Shown here: in pieces, positions 6,979 through 9,986 of the stretch | Position numbering within the stretch: the first letter of the stretch is position 1 | Layout: every line of letters begins with the position of its first letter | DNA from: an uncultured Prevotellaceae bacterium | GTDB lineage: Bacteria > Bacteroidota > Bacteroidia > Bacteroidales > Muribaculaceae | Reading direction: 5' to 3' | Assembly (NCBI GenBank): GCA_900556245.1 | Contig: USOC01000020.1 | Coordinates: 1 to 9,986, forward strand | Length of the DNA stretch: 9,986 nt | The notes under the pieces: generated by a model | Databases searched by the model: none | Told to the model about the DNA's origin: nothing | The model's input: the letters and a program-made list of their open reading frames with translations, nothing else | Made by a program: the position numbers and the translations under genes

Positions 6979-7506
6979 ATGGGAAAACTTGCGCTATTAT
7001 CTGTCGTGGCGGCATCTTTGGCAAGTGCCACCGAAGTGTTTGGGGTAACGGCATGTCCTGATGAATCGGTCTGTCTGAATCCTGATGGATCCCAAGTGAC
7101 ATTGGTATTGCATGGCGATGAATTTTTGTCGTGGCAAACGACACTCGACGGCTATTCCGTCGTGCGTCATGAGAATGGATTTTGGACTTATGCCCAGAAA
7201 AGCAAGGGTCTGTTGGTCGCTTCAGAAGTGGCTGCGCATGATGCAGGGCTGCGTTCGGACAAAGAACGCAGCCATTTGGATTTGTTGCCCAAAAATCTAC
7301 GCCCGGATTTTTCGGAGCAACAGAAGGCTCGTCTTCAAGTATTTCGGCAGATGGTAGCATCAGGTGGGCGCTATGCTTTGGAGCGTGATTATGGTTATGA
7401 GAACTTCAAGGGGTTGGTCGTTTTGGTGGAATATAATGATTGCGCCTTTTCTCGTGATGATGCGCAGGCATTCTATGATGAGATGCTTAACAAGCCGGTT
7501 CGCTGA
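6979..7506 (+). pseudogene. Secreted M6-family metalloprotease, N-terminal part before a frameshift
   Basis: This 175-codon piece begins with a signal peptide (MGKLALLSVVAASLASA..., about 22 residues, one basic residue). The propeptide region typical of M6 proteases (immune inhibitor A-like) follows: NPDGSQVTLVLHGDEFLSWQ and TTLDGYSVV at about 35-62. The first strand and helix of the catalytic domain come next (FKGLVVLVEYNDCAF, DDAQAFYDEMLNKP). Translation stops at TGA 7504-7506, before the zinc site. The rest of the protein continues at once in another frame. An in-frame TAA at 6964 and the promoter box support the ATG at 6979. The fragment alone cannot be an active protease. No slippery heptamer lies at the junction, so a mutation or an assembly error is more likely than programmed frameshifting. 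Confidence 0.8.
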
Positions 7507-9245
7507 TACCTGAAAAAGTCGAATGTACAGGCAGCGTCCGCGATTATTTTTATGACAATTCCGGCGGACTGTTTAATCCGCATTTTGATGTTGTCGGGCC
7601 TGTCAGAATCAACTATTCCCAATATGATATGCAGAAGCATGCCAATGCACCGGTAATTATGCGTAGTGTCTGTGAGGCGGCGGACTCGACGATCGATTTT
7701 TCGCAGTATGACACCAATGGAGATGGCACTGCCGATATGGTGTTCTTTATTTTTGCAGGAGGTGGTTCAAATTATTCCGGGAATGATGAGCGTCTGTTAT
7801 GGCCTCATGCCTCGACATTGATGGGCGTTTCTGCCGATGGCGTTCGTCTTGGTCGCTATGCTTGTTCGGTAGAACTCTATGGGCGTCCGGAGTCGCGGCA
7901 GCTTGACGGGATAGGCACAATCTGTCATGAGTTCAGCCATATTCTCGGTTTAAAAGATGAGTATGACACCGATTATGAAGGTAGTGGCGGAACGAGTGTA
8001 ACACCCGGACAGTGGTCGCTTATGGCACAAGGGAGCTATTTGAATCGTTCGAAGACTCCGGCAGGCTATTCCTTGTTTCAACGTTGTCTGAGCGGGTTTT
8101 CCAAGCCACAGCTGATAGACGCTTCCGGAGATTTTAGCCTTGAATCTATCGACCGGTCCAATGCGGGTTACCGGATTAATTCAGGTGTCGGTAATGAATT
8201 CTTTATCATTGAAAATCGTCAGCAAAACAAATGGGATGAGTATTTGCCCGGACATGGGATGCTCGTTTTCAGGGTTGACACGGCTGATGCTGAAGCGTGG
8301 AAAAACAACGATGTCAATGTGAATCCGGTCCATAACTATTATGAACTATTGCGTGCAACCCCGAAATCTAACGGTTCGAAAGTCGTTGACTCGGACGGAG
8401 ACCCGTTTCCCGGAACCGGAGAAATCACTGAGCTGACCAATTCAACGGAACCGTCTATCAGTTCGTGGGCTGGCATTTCCACCCCTTTTGTCTTAAGCGA
8501 TATCGCGGAAGTTGGCCAGACTATTTATTTTACGGTCAGGTCCGATAATACTCCGACTGAAGTGGAAGATTTTGAGACAATGCCTTTGTCGTCTGGCGAT
8601 TTTCAAGGAGTTGGAGGACGGTTCTGCAAATGGGATTTTTCTTCGGCAGCCATAATCCCGGCAGGAGAGTGGGGAACTGGGGAAAAGGCGGCGGGATTGC
8701 TCAAAAAAGGGGAAATCACGACATCGGATCTTGGGGGAAATCTGCAGCAAATAGCGTTCAAAGTCAGCAATTCTGGTTCATCGGCAGTTGTAATCCGGTG
8801 TCAGTATTCGACAGACGGTGGCGCAACATGGCGTATGATGAAGAACAGTGAAGGAGTAGAGAATATTAGCGTCTACGCCGGTAGCTCTGAGTTGCAAATC
8901 TTTAATCCTTTGCTTGACAAGAAAGCAAAAATCCGGATATGCGAATACTTTGGGAGTGATACAGACTATTGCTATATTGACAATGTGACCTTTAAATTTG
9001 ATGACGGTTACTCGGATGTTATCGACAATGGCGCAGAGTTAAGCGAAGGTATGGGAGTGGTCTGTGGCGGAGGCCGGTTGTCTGTCACGAATCTGCGGAA
9101 AGGGGCTGTTGTGCGAGTCTTCCGACCCGACGGCTCTTTGGTGGCTCGTGCACGAGAATATCGTGGAGAAGCGCATATCCGCTTGACGGAACGCGGATTA
9201 CTGATTGTTACAGACGGTTTAAACGCTGAAAAAATAGTGCATTAA
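7491..9245 (+). pseudogene. M6-family metalloprotease, catalytic and C-terminal part after the frameshift
   Basis: This frame is open from 7491 (TAA at 7488-7490); its first useful ATG is 7629, giving 538 residues with no export signal. Codons before that ATG already read as M6 sequence (LIPEKVECTGSVRDYFYDN), so the ATG is not the real start. Counting from 7629: a DTNGDGTAD calcium-site-like loop at 28-36, the zinc motif HEFSH at 100-104 with GLKDEYD, and WSLMAQG as the likely Met-turn near 132. A beta-sandwich domain at about 305-455 (VEDFETMP ... YIDNVTFKF) follows. The last 65 residues (RLSVTNLRKGAVVRVF, PDGSLVARA, RGLLIVTDGLNAEKIV) resemble a type IX secretion sorting domain. Zinc residues are intact, so joined to the upstream fragment it would be a full secreted protease. 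Confidence 0.82.
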
Positions 9246-9246
9246 T

Positions 9247-9289
9247 CAACCGATATCCCAATCTGCCGGTGCTGCGCATTGGCTGGTTG
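9247..9289 (+). terminator. Interrupted hairpin between the protease and the next gene
   Basis: CAACC (9247-9251) pairs with GGTTG (9285-9289), and CCAAT (9258-9262) with ATTGG (9278-9282), separated by an uneven internal loop. A T-rich stretch (TCTAATTTTC) follows. It starts two bases after the protease stop codon. It may be a weak terminator or a structured leader for the next gene. Confidence 0.3.
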
Positions 9290-9322
9290 GTCTAATTTTC
9301 AAACAACATTAATATTAGCGAA

Positions 9323-9838
9323 ATGAAGAAATTTACCTATTGGATGGTTGGAATCCTGTTGGGCTTTACGGCGATTCCGGCAGCCTTCGGTTCGGAAACC
9401 GGGAAGGCAGAGGTAAGAAGTATCGCTCAGAACCCGGTCAATTTGAGAGGTTCGGATGTAGTCGGCATTCAGCTGTTCGGCAATCGTTCTCTCAATTTGA
9501 TGGGGGATGTTGGGATGCTGCAAGAGTCGGCGTCTGTGATGCCGTTGGAGAAGCGAGGAACTTACCGATTGCCTCGCAAAGTGGCTAATACAGCAGAACT
9601 GGCAGGGACTTATGTGCTTACTTATAAGTCTTTGGCATCCAGTATCGCTGCCGGTGGACGAGATTGTGAGATAGCTCCCGTTGAGGGAAAAGACAGTATC
9701 ACTATCTCGAATTTTTGGGATAAAGGAGTTGTTCTGAAAGCGGGAGTAGATCTGGCGACGGGACGTATCAGCATCCCGAATCAAGTGCTTGCAACAACCG
9801 AAAACTATGGGGACATTGATTTCGCGACATGTCTTTAA
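9323..9838 (+). CDS. Small secreted protein of unknown function, cut by an in-frame stop
   Basis: This 171-residue product begins with a clear signal peptide (MKKFTYWMVGILLGFTAIPAAFG, cleavage near 23). The mature part contains LAGTYVLTYKSLASS, then EGKDSITISNFWDKGV and TGRISIPNQVL. It is a beta-rich module of a kind I recall from secreted Bacteroidales proteins, but I cannot name the family. It follows the protease by 77 bases, with no clear promoter and only a near-match TAATTTTC. Translation ends at TAA 9836-9838, yet the same frame stays open to the window edge with sequence that continues the module (PVTGKI, IVIDGWWGVYVV). The gene is therefore probably longer and truncated here by a nonsense change. 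Function is unknown; an extracellular or outer-surface location is inferred. Confidence 0.7.
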   Translation: MKKFTYWMVGILLGFTAIPAAFGSETGKAEVRSIAQNPVNLRGSDVVGIQLFGNRSLNLMGDVGMLQESASVMPLEKRGTYRLPRKVANTAELAGTYVLTYKSLASSIAAGGRDCEIAPVEGKDSITISNFWDKGVVLKAGVDLATGRISIPNQVLATTENYGDIDFATCL

Positions 9839-9986
9839 AACGGGACACCGGACCGGTCTGCGCCTGTAACCGGTAAAATTACCGAGGATGGCATGATTGT
9901 CATCGATGGCTGGTGGGGCGTATATGTCGTATCCGGGGAAAACAAGGATGGAATGTTTGGAGCTTATTACGAAACTGAAATCGAGA
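9839..9986 (+). pseudogene. Continuation of the secreted protein after the in-frame stop
   Basis: The 49 codons after the TAA are open in the same frame as the upstream gene, while both other forward frames hit stops by 9876. They translate to NGTPDRSAPVTGKITEDGMI, then VIDGWWGVYVV and GMFGAYYETEIE. PVTGKI-x-EDGMIVIDG echoes the upstream TGRISIPNQ pattern. The nearest ATG (9893) is mid-module and lacks a signal peptide, so this looks like the untranslated remainder of the same gene. It runs off the window. Confidence 0.6.

Noticed and set aside
7486..7506. Programmed ribosomal frameshifting in the protease gene
   Set aside because: No slippery heptamer, no prfB-like CUU-UGA, and no obvious downstream hairpin or pseudoknot was seen in the small window where the shift must occur.
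1..9986. tRNA, rRNA, CRISPR array, insertion sequence or phage genes
   Set aside because: No repeat-spacer pattern, transposase or integrase motif, terminal inverted repeats or tRNA-like cloverleaf was recognised on either strand.

Overview
The window reads as a chromosomal segment of a Bacteroidales bacterium, possibly Muribaculaceae (the family is inferred from overall protein style and is uncertain). Three things point there. The proteins are Bacteroidetes variants: YebC begins MGRAFEYRKARKLKRWG, and a DUF4834-type membrane protein follows the phosphatidylethanolamine genes. The upstream regions carry Bacteroidetes -7 boxes (TAnnTTTG) and AT-rich leaders instead of strong Shine-Dalgarno sites. 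Large secreted proteins include a probable type IX-like C-terminal domain.

Bases 1-4643 are all on the minus strand. In order of transcription they hold an RluA-type pseudouridine synthase (4643-3726), pheT for the phenylalanyl-tRNA synthetase beta chain (3617-1152), yebC (1107-373) and the first 48 codons of a Rel/SpoT (p)ppGpp enzyme that leaves the window at base 1. pheT and yebC look co-transcribed, ending at a hairpin near 313-342. Rel has its own promoter (233-263). All four genes serve translation or its stress response.

A divergent promoter region (4644-4893) separates these from a plus-strand operon: psd (4894-5574), pssA (5583-6299) and a DUF4834-like gene (6343-6675). It closes with a very clear intrinsic terminator (6755-6790). 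PssA makes phosphatidylserine from CDP-diacylglycerol and serine, Psd decarboxylates it to phosphatidylethanolamine, and the third protein is a small membrane-anchored unknown.

Bases 6979-9986 form a secreted-protein region in which both genes are broken. An M6-family metalloprotease is split by a frameshift between 7491 and 7503. The next gene, a small secreted protein with a signal peptide, is cut by an in-frame TAA at 9836-9838, after which the same frame stays open to the window edge. The start of rel may hold a third reading-frame oddity. No RNA genes, insertion sequences, CRISPR arrays or phage genes were seen. I see no convincing new multi-gene system; the points most worth checking are the paired lesions, the rel start and the unknown gene in the phospholipid operon.
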